From Micromonospora craniellae (lineage in GTDB: Bacteria > Actinomycetota > Actinomycetes > Mycobacteriales > Micromonosporaceae): a DNA stretch of 64,000 bases. Positions 1-9,300 of this stretch are shown one piece after another. The stretch covers positions 186,001 through 250,000 of the forward strand of contig NZ_CP061725.1 in NCBI RefSeq assembly GCF_014764405.1. Direction: 5' to 3'. The translations under genes and the position numbers were made by a program. The notes beneath the pieces were generated by a model. The model made no database searches. It was not told the DNA's origin and saw nothing but the letters and a program-made list of their open reading frames with translations. Within the stretch, counting starts at the first letter, position 1. The number at the start of each line of letters is the position of its first letter.

Positions 1-1
1 C

Positions 2-91
2 CAACGCCTCCTCGCCATGACCGCGGCGATCTGGCACAACAACAAGACCGGCGCACCCGTCACCCGGTCACTGATCGCCTACGACCACTGA
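2..91 (+). CDS. IS982-like transposase, C-terminal end only (partial)
   Basis: The window opens inside a reading frame that ends at a TGA at 89-91. The 29 visible residues (starting QRLLAMTAAIWHN and ending SLIAYDH) resemble the C-terminal tail of actinobacterial IS982-family DDE transposases as I remember them; no catalytic residue is in view. The rest lies upstream of the window, so whether the copy is intact cannot be judged. The adjacent ISAs1 element starts only about 20 bp away, which suggests nested or abutting insertions. Confidence 0.5.
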   Translation, partial: QRLLAMTAAIWHNNKTGAPVTRSLIAYDH

Positions 92-110
92 CCGCAATTC
101 GGAACAACTC

Positions 111-1328
111 GTCTAGGTGAGTCCGAGTATTTGTAGGGATCGGTATGGATCTCGGCTGTTTCGGCGCAGGGTTGCTGCGATCGAGGTGGCGCCGTTGAGG
201 CGGAGGAGGCTGATCGCGGTGTTGCGAAGGGTGGCCAGGGCGCGAGGCGCGTTGCCTGTGCGTAGCCGGCTGGCGTCCTCGCGGTAGGTGGTGTCGCGAA
301 TATGGTGAAGGACCTCGATGGCCCAGTGTCCGCGTAGCCAGTCGGCCAGGTCAGCGGGACCGGCCGCGGCTGCGGTCAGGCTGGTGATCGCGTACACGGT
401 GACGGTGGACCAACGTCCGGTGGCCGGGTTGTGTCGGCGGCGCCGGATACGCAGGGCCTGGGCCGCGTGTGGGAAGTCCAGCGCGAGCGGCCCCAGACAG
501 GTGACCGCCTGCAACTCCCGGATGTCGTAGCGGCCGTGCCCGCGCTCACGGGTGGCGTCCAGGGCGGGGATCTTCCCCCAGGGCAGGGCCTTGACCTGTC
601 GGTAGAGCCGTGGCTGATTGCGCTTGACGACGAAGACGTATCCGGCGTGTTTGTCCTCGACCAGCCAGCGGGCATGCTCGCGCTGGGTGTGCAGCGCGTC
701 CGCCGTGATGACCGCCCCGGCCAGGTCCAGACCGTCGAGCAACGGCTGGAACCGGCTGATCTCATTCGTCTTCCCATTAACGTCGATCTGCGCCAGGACG
801 ATCTGCTCGGCCTGGTCCAACGCGGCCAGCAGGTGCGCCTGAGACCCGGCCGGGCCGCTGCCACGCAGCGTCTTGCCGTCAACGGCGATCACCCGCCGAC
901 CCCGCCCGGTCACACCGGCCCGGCCGAGCAGCCAGCGACACACCGCGGCATCCAACGCGTCGGCGTCGATGCCGGCCAGCACCCGGCCCAGCGTGCCGTC
1001 ATCAGGCACCCGCCGGGCCCCGGTCAAGGCGTCGCGGGCCGCGCCGAGACGGTCCCACACCGCGTCCGGCAGATCCGCAGCCCACTCGACGATCTCCACG
1101 ACCCGGCTGGATCCCGAGAGCACCGCCGCGATCGCCATCGCGAGCAGCCCCGGCAGCGCATAGATCCGACCCCGGGCATCACGCGGGTCCGGCACCTCGG
1201 CAAGGACCTGCAGCAACCCCGGCGTGTCCCGCTCCGACAACGGCGACACGCCACCCAGGCGTGCGGACAACCCGCCGATCAACAATGATGCTTCCACGAG
1301 CGCGGTCTTCCTCGATCATCCAGTCTAG
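111..1328 (-). mobile_element. ISAs1-family insertion sequence (extent approximate)
   Basis: One transposase gene fills this segment. The six bases GTCTAG occur just outside the gene on both sides (111-116 and 1323-1328), and an imperfect hairpin (1299-1311 with 1351-1363, one mismatch) sits beside the 5' end of the transposase. I could not establish longer terminal inverted repeats or a target duplication, so the borders are estimates; the left border could extend to about 1436, where the neighbouring regulator gene is broken. Confidence 0.4.
113..1297 (-). CDS. ISAs1-family DDE transposase
   Basis: A 394-residue transposase that would cut and join the ends of its own element. The family core is clear: the first aspartate in VIAVDGKTLRG (D140), the second in VITADALHTQ (D200), and the glutamate in the HWAIEVLHH block (E328) followed by TTYREDAS. 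An N-terminal segment at about 30-90 (PDPRDARGRIYALPGLLA) matches the usual ISAs1 leader domain. Length is normal for the family and there is no internal stop, so the enzyme looks intact. The stop codon TAG lies within the GTCTAG that may mark the element's end. It points towards the IS982-like fragment and away from the truncated regulator at 1388-2416. Confidence 0.9.
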   Translation of the reverse strand: MEASLLIGGLSARLGGVSPLSERDTPGLLQVLAEVPDPRDARGRIYALPGLLAMAIAAVLSGSSRVVEIVEWAADLPDAVWDRLGAARDALTGARRVPDDGTLGRVLAGIDADALDAAVCRWLLGRAGVTGRGRRVIAVDGKTLRGSGPAGSQAHLLAALDQAEQIVLAQIDVNGKTNEISRFQPLLDGLDLAGAVITADALHTQREHARWLVEDKHAGYVFVVKRNQPRLYRQVKALPWGKIPALDATRERGHGRYDIRELQAVTCLGPLALDFPHAAQALRIRRRRHNPATGRWSTVTVYAITSLTAAAAGPADLADWLRGHWAIEVLHHIRDTTYREDASRLRTGNAPRALATLRNTAISLLRLNGATSIAATLRRNSRDPYRSLQILGLT

Positions 1329-1387
1329 ACACCTGAATGATCACCAGAAGGCCGCGCTCTCTCACGTACCCGCCGGAACCGGCGTGA

Positions 1388-2416
1388 CTACCCCACAATC
1401 GGCAATCCGGTCATCTCACTACCTTGCGAACGCCCTGGGGCGTACATACTGGCCAGGCGATCTTCACCGACGATGCGGTAGCAGTCCATCGCGTAGAAGT
1501 CGAACTTCGCTGGGTCGACCATGAAGTGATGGTCGACGTCCGCCGGGTACGGGAAGGACTCCAGAAGGCGGCGACCCTGATCAAGGGCGGTCTCGACCTG
1601 TCGTCTGTCACCCAGACGCGCCCAGGCTTTGGCACGCTGTGCCGCGAGTTGGACTGCGGCGGCATCGCTCGTTGCGATCTCCTCGCCCGCCTCGGCAGCA
1701 GCGATCGCACCTCGATAGTCACCCTGCGTCAGGGCGAACCACGCTCGCATCTCGTGCGCCCACGCCGAAACAGCGGTGTTGCCGGCCTCTTCACCGAGCG
1801 AGAGCGCCGCTCGCCGGGTGCCCTCTGCGGTTCTACGGTCGCCCATGTCGTACTCAAGGCAGCCGACCAGGAGAGCGACCCATCCGGCAAGGGTCAGGAC
1901 CTCCCGGTGCTGAGAGAGCGTGAGTCGGCGGTCCATCATGGACGTGATGCGCCGCAGCCATGCCTGGCCCTCGGCGTGGAGCTGCTCCGAGGGTATGTAC
2001 GGGTACTCGCAGCAGAGACGGTCGGCAGTGACTGTCAGAGCATCCAGGGTCGACGGCGAGACGTCGGACGCACGGACTCTCGCCAGGATTTCCAGCGTTT
2101 CCATCCCGGTCCCGGCGAACAACGCCCGATCTGCATCGTGGGAGGTCTGGGGAGGAAAGAACGCGGCGGTAACAGTACCGAAGGTCTTGGCTATGAGCGT
2201 TTTGTAGAACGGGTCCGGTTCCGTTCCGCCGGCTTCCCAGCGCTTCCAGTTACGCAGCAAGGTGCTGTCCGTCGGGAGCCGCTCTCTTGAATGGGCACGA
2301 AGCGCCCGGATCGCGTCCGCCTGAGACCAGCCCCGCGCCGCGCGTTCGGCGCGTAGTCGGGAGGCCCAGACCGGCCGGTCCTCGGACGCGTCCAGAACTT
2401 CTGCCATGCCATCCAT
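1388..2416 (-). CDS. XRE-family helix-turn-helix regulator, C-terminally truncated
   Basis: An N-terminal Cro/C1-type helix-turn-helix (about residues 8-70, with SRLRAERAARGWSQADAIRAL) is followed by a helical repeat region like the TPR-type sensor part of many actinobacterial regulators. The frame can open at a TTG at 2440, but ATG at 2416 or 2407 fits better. Family members that I recall continue for about 80-90 residues after the YRIVGEDRLASMYA stretch. Here the match stops near position 1436 and the protein ends in an unrelated tail (PGRSQGSEMTGLPIVG). The break lies next to the ISAs1 element, so loss of the C-terminus by insertion or deletion is the simplest reading. DNA binding may persist; sensing is probably lost. 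Confidence 0.7.
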   Translation of the reverse strand: MDGMAEVLDASEDRPVWASRLRAERAARGWSQADAIRALRAHSRERLPTDSTLLRNWKRWEAGGTEPDPFYKTLIAKTFGTVTAAFFPPQTSHDADRALFAGTGMETLEILARVRASDVSPSTLDALTVTADRLCCEYPYIPSEQLHAEGQAWLRRITSMMDRRLTLSQHREVLTLAGWVALLVGCLEYDMGDRRTAEGTRRAALSLGEEAGNTAVSAWAHEMRAWFALTQGDYRGAIAAAEAGEEIATSDAAAVQLAAQRAKAWARLGDRRQVETALDQGRRLLESFPYPADVDHHFMVDPAKFDFYAMDCYRIVGEDRLASMYAPGRSQGSEMTGLPIVG

Positions 2417-2686
2417 TATCGCTCTCTTCAGCGGTGGCAACGAGGGGGCAGGGCCGTGTCACCGCAGTGACATCTGTAGTTGGGTGCGAATCCACGAAAA
2501 CGTAGACGTCGGCGGTACCGAGCCCCGGCGGGCAGGTGCGACAGGCACGACCGCGCCGAGTTCGGGCGCTCATCGTGACGCCATCGGCCGTTCGACGGAG
2601 ACCTGACATGAATGTGCTTGGTGCTGACGTATTCACGCCACTGGTGGACGCCACTCACGTTTGCTCGACGATGAGCGGCCGGACTC

Positions 2687-3862
2687 ATGGCTGACGCGAG
2701 GTTGTCGTGGGTGGCCGTTCGTGGGGTGCATGAGCGGGCCAGTGATCATTTTTGGGCGTTCATGGAGGATCGGAGCGTGCGGTTCCTGCCGCACCTGTAC
2801 GCGTCGATGTTCTTCACCACGCTCGGGCAGGTGATCGCGGGGCGGGACGATCCGGCGGGGCGGCGGGCGGCGCTGGCCGTGCTGGGGCGGATGTACCAGC
2901 GGTTCGGGCTGCACGCCTATCACGACACCGCGATCAGCGCGGCTCTGGTGGACACGGTGGGCCGGTTCTCGGGTACGGCCTGGGACGCGGGGGCGGCGGG
3001 GCGCTGGGAGCGCGGGTGCCGGCGGGCGTTGCGGCTGGTGGAGCGGGTGGCGGGGGCGGTCGGCGACGGGCCGCAGGTGATGGTCGGTGAGGTCGAGTCG
3101 CGGACGGAGCCGGTCGCCGGGGTGGCGGTGCTGACGGTCCGGCCGGTACGGCGGTTGCGGTTCCGGCCGGGCCAGGCGGTGCCAATCGGTACGCCCCGGC
3201 TGCCGGGCGTCTGGCGGTGGTACTCCCCGGCGAACGCGCCACGTCCGGACGGGACGCTGGAGTTCCATGTGCGCAGTGTGTCGGCGGGGGCGCTGTCGCC
3301 GCTGCTGGCGACGCAGGTCCGGCCGGGCGACACGCTCTGGTTGGGGCCGGCGGTCGACGTCGGATTGTCGCTGGAGGCGTCCGCCGGTGCGGATCTGCTG
3401 CTGGCGGCCGGTGGGACCGGGCTGGCGCCGTTACGGGCGATGGTGGAGCAGGTCGCCACGGCTCCCAACGGGCGGCGGGTCACGTTGGTGGTGGGCGCGC
3501 GCACCCTGTTCGACCTGTACGACGCGTCCACCCTGGACCTGCTCCAGCGGGCCCATCGCGACTGGCTGACCGTCGTACCCGCGTTCTCCGACGATCCGGC
3601 GGTGGCTCCGGCCGCCCGGGGTGACCTGGTCACGGTCGCCCGGCGTCACCATCGGCCAGGGCAGGCCGTGTACGTCTGCGGGCCTCCGGCGTTGATCGAG
3701 GCGGCCCGGTCCCGGCTGCCCGGATCCGGCATCGCCGCCGCCGACCTGCACCTGGCGGTCACGTTCGGGCGGGCCGGGACTCGGCGCGGTGGGGGGCGAC
3801 GGCCGACTTGCCCCGAGCGGCAGCGGGACCAGTGCGCCGCCGACCGGCCGGCGCAGGCGTGA
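2687..3862 (+). CDS. Flavohemoglobin-like protein with an altered globin domain
   Basis: A 391-residue fusion of a globin-like domain (about 1-125) with an FAD/NAD(P) reductase module (about 130-360). The reductase part shows a flavin-binding RWYS at 177-180, a nucleotide-binding GGTGLAPL at 242-249 and CGPP at 331-334. In Hmp-type proteins such a module passes electrons to haem for NO dioxygenation. The globin part is shorter at the N-terminus, and where relatives carry the proximal haem histidine (a DHRKFGV-type block) this one reads MYQRFGL, with Tyr70 in that place. The B10 tyrosine position appears to be Trp23. This recalls the divergent type II flavohemoglobins of mycobacteria, so NO dioxygenase activity should not be assumed. 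An in-frame TGA 15-17 bp upstream of the ATG fixes the start region. The arginine-rich C-terminal tail is unusual. Confidence 0.8.
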   Translation: MADARLSWVAVRGVHERASDHFWAFMEDRSVRFLPHLYASMFFTTLGQVIAGRDDPAGRRAALAVLGRMYQRFGLHAYHDTAISAALVDTVGRFSGTAWDAGAAGRWERGCRRALRLVERVAGAVGDGPQVMVGEVESRTEPVAGVAVLTVRPVRRLRFRPGQAVPIGTPRLPGVWRWYSPANAPRPDGTLEFHVRSVSAGALSPLLATQVRPGDTLWLGPAVDVGLSLEASAGADLLLAAGGTGLAPLRAMVEQVATAPNGRRVTLVVGARTLFDLYDASTLDLLQRAHRDWLTVVPAFSDDPAVAPAARGDLVTVARRHHRPGQAVYVCGPPALIEAARSRLPGSGIAAADLHLAVTFGRAGTRRGGGRRPTCPERQRDQCAADRPAQA

Positions 3863-3908
3863 CGTGCGACCCCTTCGGCATTGCCGATGCTCGATACCGT
3901 TCACGGTC

Positions 3909-4595
3909 GTGGACGAGCTGACGATCGAGCAGCGGGCGACCAGGCTTCTGGCGGGCGACGACGTCGACAAGGACGACGTGCGGTTCTTCCTGTCACGTCT
4001 CCTGCAGGTCCAGGAGGAGCAGGGGCGAGGCGCCAGTCGGGCGGTGACCCGTGGGCTCCTTCTCGCCGCCGCATTCGTCCTCCTCACGCACAGCACACTC
4101 CTGGAAGCCGAGCTGCTGGGCATGAAGATCCATGACATCTCCCCGGTACGGCTCGTCATCCCGGTCGCCATGATGCTCATGGTGCTCCGTGCGGTCACCG
4201 CCCTGCGGCTCTCCATCTTCTATCGCCGCGTCTTCCGCGAGGTGGCCGGTCAGCATCAACCGAGCTGGCGGGCGTCCGGGCTGATACCTCTGCTCAGCCC
4301 GTGGAACGGGCCGATGTCGACCCATGCCAGCCCGGTACGTCTCGACGTCGACGAGCATCCCGCGGTGGACCGCCTGCACCAGGTGTTGCGAACGACCGAC
4401 TCCTGGGCGGGCATCACCGCCCTCACGGTCTTCCAGGTGTACGCGTTCGTGATGCTGTTCCACGATCCGCGAGTCCCGACCATCGCGACTGTCGCTTCTC
4501 TCGGCGTGACGGTGAGCCTGATGGCGTTCGTCGCCGCTTACCTGTGGTACGTCAGACGGAGCAGACTCACCCCCGCACCGCACCGCCGAATGTGA
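3909..4595 (+). CDS. Membrane protein of unknown function
   Basis: A protein of about 228 residues if translation starts at the GTG at 3909; the frame is open further upstream but that part is arginine-rich and unlike a membrane protein start. Two hydrophobic hairpins are visible: one near residues 45-100 (LLLAAAFVLLTH and LVIPVAMMLMVLRAV) and one near 165-220 (ALTVFQVYAFVMLF and ATVASLGVTVSLMAFVAAYLW), giving about four transmembrane segments around a hydrophilic middle. I recognise no family. It is separated by 46 bp from the flavohemoglobin-like gene and may be co-transcribed with it. Its TGA overlaps the first base of a 48-bp dispersed palindrome. Confidence 0.65.
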   Translation: MDELTIEQRATRLLAGDDVDKDDVRFFLSRLLQVQEEQGRGASRAVTRGLLLAAAFVLLTHSTLLEAELLGMKIHDISPVRLVIPVAMMLMVLRAVTALRLSIFYRRVFREVAGQHQPSWRASGLIPLLSPWNGPMSTHASPVRLDVDEHPAVDRLHQVLRTTDSWAGITALTVFQVYAFVMLFHDPRVPTIATVASLGVTVSLMAFVAAYLWYVRRSRLTPAPHRRM

Positions 4596-4642
4596 GGAGG
4601 GGTCCCCTGCTATACACGAGGCGTTAGCAGGGGACCCCTCCT
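4595..4642 (+). repeat. 48-bp dispersed palindrome, copy 1
   Basis: Perfect 18-bp arms (aggaggggtcccctgcta and its complement) around a 12-nt loop TACACGAGGCGT. The loop defines an orientation, here plus. It starts on the last base of the upstream stop codon and lies 42 bp before the lipoprotein gene. It could act as a transcription terminator hairpin. Confidence 0.9.
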
Positions 4643-4684
4643 TACATCTCGCGGCGGGTTGCCTCAGGTGATCACAATGGCGGC

Positions 4685-6280
4685 ATGACGCGTACCCGCT
4701 GGACCGCCCTGATCGCGGTAGCCGCTCTCGCGACGGTCGCCGGCTGCTCCGACGGGGCGGAGTCGGAGTTGCCGGTCCGGGCGGCACCGTTGCCGGCCGA
4801 GGTGCGGGGACTCGGTGCGGCGGTGCTGGCGGTGCCGGTGTCGGACGAGCGGCGCAGCGACCTGGTGGGGTTGTTGGCGCTGGACCGGTTCGGTGACGAC
4901 GTGGCGGGGGTGACGCCGGCCCGGCGGCACGTCAACCTCGCCCTGGGCGATCCCCGGTTCCCGACGGTCGCGCGGGGCCTGGCGGAGGATCGGCGGGACG
5001 CGCTGCTCGTGGGCGGTCGGCTGCGCGACGTCACGTTGCCCGAGCACACGTCCGCCCGGGAGGTCACCGGCGTCGGCGCCGGGCTGTCGATCACGGGATT
5101 CCGGTGCCTCACGGTGTCCGGCGAGGGTGCGATCGCACAGCCGTCGGTGGAGGCGGCCTGCACCGCCGCCGAGCTGGGTGGTGTGGTGTGGCAGGACCGG
5201 CCGCGCAGCGGGTACGGGGGGATCGACCTGAGGACCGGGGCGGCGAGTCCGCCGGTGACGTTGCCGTCGTACCCGATCGCCGCCAGTGCGGACGGCCGCT
5301 ACCTGGCCGCGCTCACCAGGGAGCGGCCCCGGCAGCTCGTCGTCGCGGACACCTCGAACGGGCGGTCCCGACCCACCGTTCCCCTCGGCAGCGGTGCCGT
5401 TCAGGGGACGATGACAGAAGGCGGCTTCGCGGTGCTGCACCTGGTCGACAGGCTGCGGACGATCAGTGTGGTCGCCCCGGACGGTGCGGTGCGTACCCTG
5501 CTCAGCCCGGTCGGGGAGGTCGCCTTCGCGCCCGACGGGCGACGGGCCGTGGTGGTGGACACCCGCTCCGACAGTCGCCGGCTCGCCGTGCTCGATCTCT
5601 CGTCGGGCGCGGTCACGCCGGTGGCGGACCTGCCGCCGATGACGGGGTCGGTGACCGCGACGGTGTCCGGGGACACCGCCCTTGTCGTCGACGTGCCGTT
5701 CGGGCCGGACCGCGGCGAGCCGACGCCGCGCCCCACGCGCGCCTGGTCGGTGCGGCTCTCCGAGGCCACCACGACGCCGCACCCGAACACGCCCGCCGCG
5801 TCGGCGGTGACGGTACGCAAGACCGACACCCCACCGGCCGTCGCGTCGGTGGTGTCGGCGTTGTTGTTCCAGCCGGGCGGCGAGATGCTCACCCTCAGTC
5901 CCGACGGTACGGTGACCGTCGCCCCGCCGGGCGCCACGCCCACCGCGAGCCTCGGTGGCGGTGTGGTGCTGCACACGTTGGTCGACGCGGACGGGGAGGA
6001 GCGGGCCGACCGGGTGTTGGTGACCGACGGGTCCGGCGGTGCGGCCGAGGTGCCCACCGGTGCCGGCGACGACCAGCGTGTCGACCAGGTGATCCTCACT
6101 CCGGACGGGGACCATCTGCTGATCTCGCTGCGTCCGACCCGTCCCCGTGGACAGCCGAGCGACCTCGACGCCGTGGTGATCGCGCGGCGCGACGGCTCCG
6201 GCGACCCGGTCGTCGTCTACCGGGGCGCGGTGCTGGCCGGTCTCGGTGTGGAAGGCGACGAGCACGCCGCGACCGGGTGA
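4685..6280 (+). CDS. Secreted lipoprotein with beta-propeller-like repeats
   Basis: A 531-residue exported protein. The N-terminus is a lipoprotein signal: arginines, a hydrophobic stretch (WTALIAVAALATVAG) and a lipobox ending at Cys21, so the mature protein should be anchored to the outer face of the membrane. The remainder is rich in short blocks such as FAPDGRRAVVVDTRSDSRRLAVLDL and LTPDGDHLLISL, spaced like blades of a TolB/WD40-type propeller. No catalytic motif was found; a binding or scaffold role is inferred. It is transcribed towards metH, with about 110 bp between the two stops. Confidence 0.75.
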   Translation: MTRTRWTALIAVAALATVAGCSDGAESELPVRAAPLPAEVRGLGAAVLAVPVSDERRSDLVGLLALDRFGDDVAGVTPARRHVNLALGDPRFPTVARGLAEDRRDALLVGGRLRDVTLPEHTSAREVTGVGAGLSITGFRCLTVSGEGAIAQPSVEAACTAAELGGVVWQDRPRSGYGGIDLRTGAASPPVTLPSYPIAASADGRYLAALTRERPRQLVVADTSNGRSRPTVPLGSGAVQGTMTEGGFAVLHLVDRLRTISVVAPDGAVRTLLSPVGEVAFAPDGRRAVVVDTRSDSRRLAVLDLSSGAVTPVADLPPMTGSVTATVSGDTALVVDVPFGPDRGEPTPRPTRAWSVRLSEATTTPHPNTPAASAVTVRKTDTPPAVASVVSALLFQPGGEMLTLSPDGTVTVAPPGATPTASLGGGVVLHTLVDADGEERADRVLVTDGSGGAAEVPTGAGDDQRVDQVILTPDGDHLLISLRPTRPRGQPSDLDAVVIARRDGSGDPVVVYRGAVLAGLGVEGDEHAATG

Positions 6281-6392
6281 CGGTCGCACGGTCAGCGCAC
6301 CGCCTGCTGCTCGGTCAACAGGATCCTCTGCAGCGACCACGGCCTGAGCGCCCAGCGGGACAGTGTTCGTGCAGCTCAGGACGGCGACAGTG

Positions 6393-9300
6393 TCACTTGG
6401 CGTTGAAGTAGCTGGCCTCCGGATGGTGGACCACGATGGCGTCGGTGGCCTGCTCCGGCATGAGCTGGAACTCCTCGGACAACTCCACGCCGATGCGTTC
6501 CGCGCCGAGCAACTCCACGATCTTCGCCCGGTCCTCCAGGTCGGGGCAGGCCGGGTAGCCGAACGCGTACCGGCAGCCGCGGTAGTCGGTGCGGAGCAGG
6601 CCGGCGAGGTCCGTGGGGTCGTCGTCGGCGACGGTACGGCCGTCGGGCAGGGTCAGCTCGGCCCGGACCCGCTTGTGCCAGTACTCGGCCAGCGCCTCGG
6701 TGAGCTGCACGGACAGCCCGTGCACCTCCAGGTAGTCGCGGTACTCGTTGCGGGCGAACAGCTTGGCCGCGTACTCGCTGACCGGCTGACCGACGGTGAC
6801 CAGTTGCAGGGCGACCACGTCCAGGTCGTCGCCGCGCGGGCGGAAGAAGTCGGCCAGGCAGAGCCGCCGTTCCTGGCGCTGCCGGGGGAAGGTGAACCGG
6901 GCCCGCTCGGCGTGGCCGTTCTCGTCCAGCACCACCAGGTCGTTGCCCTCGGAGTACGCCGGGAAGTAGCCGTACACCACGGCCGCCTCCAGCACCTTGT
7001 CGGCGATCAGGCGGTCCAGCCAGTAGCGCAGCCGGGGCCGGCCCTCGGTCTCCACCAGCTCCTCGTAGGACGGACCCTTGCCACCGCGTGCGCCCCGCAG
7101 GCCCCACTGGCCCATGAAGGTGGCCCGCTCGTCCAGCAGCGCCGCGTAGTCGGCCAGCGGCACCCCCTTGACCACCCGGGTGCCGAAGAACGGTGCGCGC
7201 GGCACCGGCACGCCGGCGGCCACGTCGGAGCGGACCGAGGCGTCGCTCAGCTCCGGCAGCGACTCGGCGACCACGGCGCGCTGCCGCTCCCGGCGGGCCC
7301 GCCGGGCCGCCAGGGCCGCCTCCCGCTCGGCGTCGACCACGGGAGCGCCGCCGCGCTTGGCCGCCATCACCCGGTCCATCAGGGAGAGTCCCTCGAAGGC
7401 GTCGCGCGCGTAGTGCACCTGGCCGGGAAACATCGACCGCAGGTCGTCCTCGACGTACGCCCTGGTCAGCGCCGCGCCGCCGAGCAGGACCGGCCAGCGC
7501 TCCGCGACCCCGCGCGTGGCCATCTCGACCAGGTTCTCCTTCATGATGACCGTGCTCTTGACCAGCAGGCCCGACATGCCGATGGCGTCGGCGCGGTGCT
7601 GCTCGGCGGCGTCCAGAATGGCGGAGATCGGCTGCTTGATGCCGATGTTCACCACCTCGTAGCCGTTGTTGGACAGGATGATGTCGACCAGGTTCTTGCC
7701 GATGTCGTGCACGTCGCCCTTGACGGTGGCGAGCACGATGCGGCCCTTGCCGCCGTCGTCGTCCTTCTCCATGTGCGGTTCCAGGTACGCCACCGCGGTC
7801 TTCATCACCTCGGCGGACTGGAGCACGAACGGCAACTGCATCTGGCCGGAGCCGAACAGTTCACCGACGACCTTCATGCCGTCCAGCAGGATGTCGTTGA
7901 TGATCAGCAGCGGTGCGGTGCCAGCGGCCATCGCGGCGTCCAGGTCGGCCTCCAGGCCGTTGCGCTCGCCGTCGACGATGCGCCGCTTGAGCCGCTCGTT
8001 GAGCGGCAGCGCGGCCAACTCCTCGGCCCGGGTGGCGCGTGCCGACGCGGCGTCGACGCCTTCGAAGACCTCGATGAACCGCTGCACCGGGTCGTAGCCC
8101 TCGCGGCGGCGGTCGTAGATCAGGTCGAGGGCGATCTCGCGCTGCTCGTCCGGGATCTTGGCCATCGGCAGGATCTTGCTGGCGTGCACGATCGCCGAGG
8201 TCAGCCCGGCCTGCACACACTCGTGCAGGAAGACCGAGTTGAGCACCTGCCGGGCCGCCGGGTTGAGGCCGAACGAGACGTTCGAGATGCCCAGCGTGAA
8301 GTTGACTCCCGGCCAGCGGCGGGCGATCTCCCGGATCGCCTCGATGGTCTCGATGCCGTCGCGGCGGGTCTCCTCCTGCCCGGTGGCGATCGGGAAGGTC
8401 AGCGCGTCGATGAGGATGTCGGCGCGGCGCAGCCCCCACCGGCCGGTCAGGTCCTCGATCAGCCGCTCGGCGACGCGTACCTTCCACTCCGCCGTGCGGG
8501 CCTGGCCCTCCTCGTCGATGAGCAGCGCGACCACGGCGGCGCCGTGCTCGGCGACCACCGGCATGACCCGCGCGTACCGGGAATCCGGGCCGTCGCCGTC
8601 CTCGAAGTTCACCGAGTTGACCACGCACCGGCCGCCGAGCATCTCCAGGCCGGCCTCGATCACCGCCGGCTCGGTCGAGTCCAGCATGATCGGCAGCGTG
8701 GAGGCGGTGGCGAACCGCCCCGCCAGCTCGCGCATGTCGGTGGTGCCGTCCCGGCCCACGTAGTCGATGCAGAGGTCCAGCAGGTGCGAGCCGTCCCGGG
8801 CCTGGCCACGGGCGATCTCCACGCAGGCCTGCCAGTCGGCGGCGAGCATCGCCTCCCGGAACGCCTTGGAGCCGTTGGCGTTGGTCCGCTCCCCCACCAT
8901 CAGCACGCTGGCGTCCTGGGCGAACGGCACGTGGTGGTAGATCGAGGAGACACCGGCGTCGGCCCGCGGTTCGCGGGCCACCGGCCGGACGTCGCGCATC
9001 CGCTGGGAGAGCACCCGGATGTGCTCGGGCGTGGTGCCGCAACAGCCACCGACCAGCGCGACGCCGTACTCGACGACGAACCGCTCCAGGGCGTCGGCCA
9101 TGTCCTCCGGGCCGAGCGGGAAGTACGCGCCGTCGGCGGTGAGCACCGGCAGGCCGGCGTTCGGCATCACCGAGACCGGGATGCGGGAGTGCTGGGCCAG
9201 GTAGCGCAGGTGCTCGCCCATCTCGGCCGGGCCGGTCGAGCAGTTCAGCCCGACCAGGTCCACCCCGAGCGGCTCGATCGCGGTCAGCGCCGCGCCGATC

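Noticed and set aside
111..1328. Terminal inverted repeats of the ISAs1 element
   Set aside because: Only a six-base match could be found on both sides, too short to define the ends.
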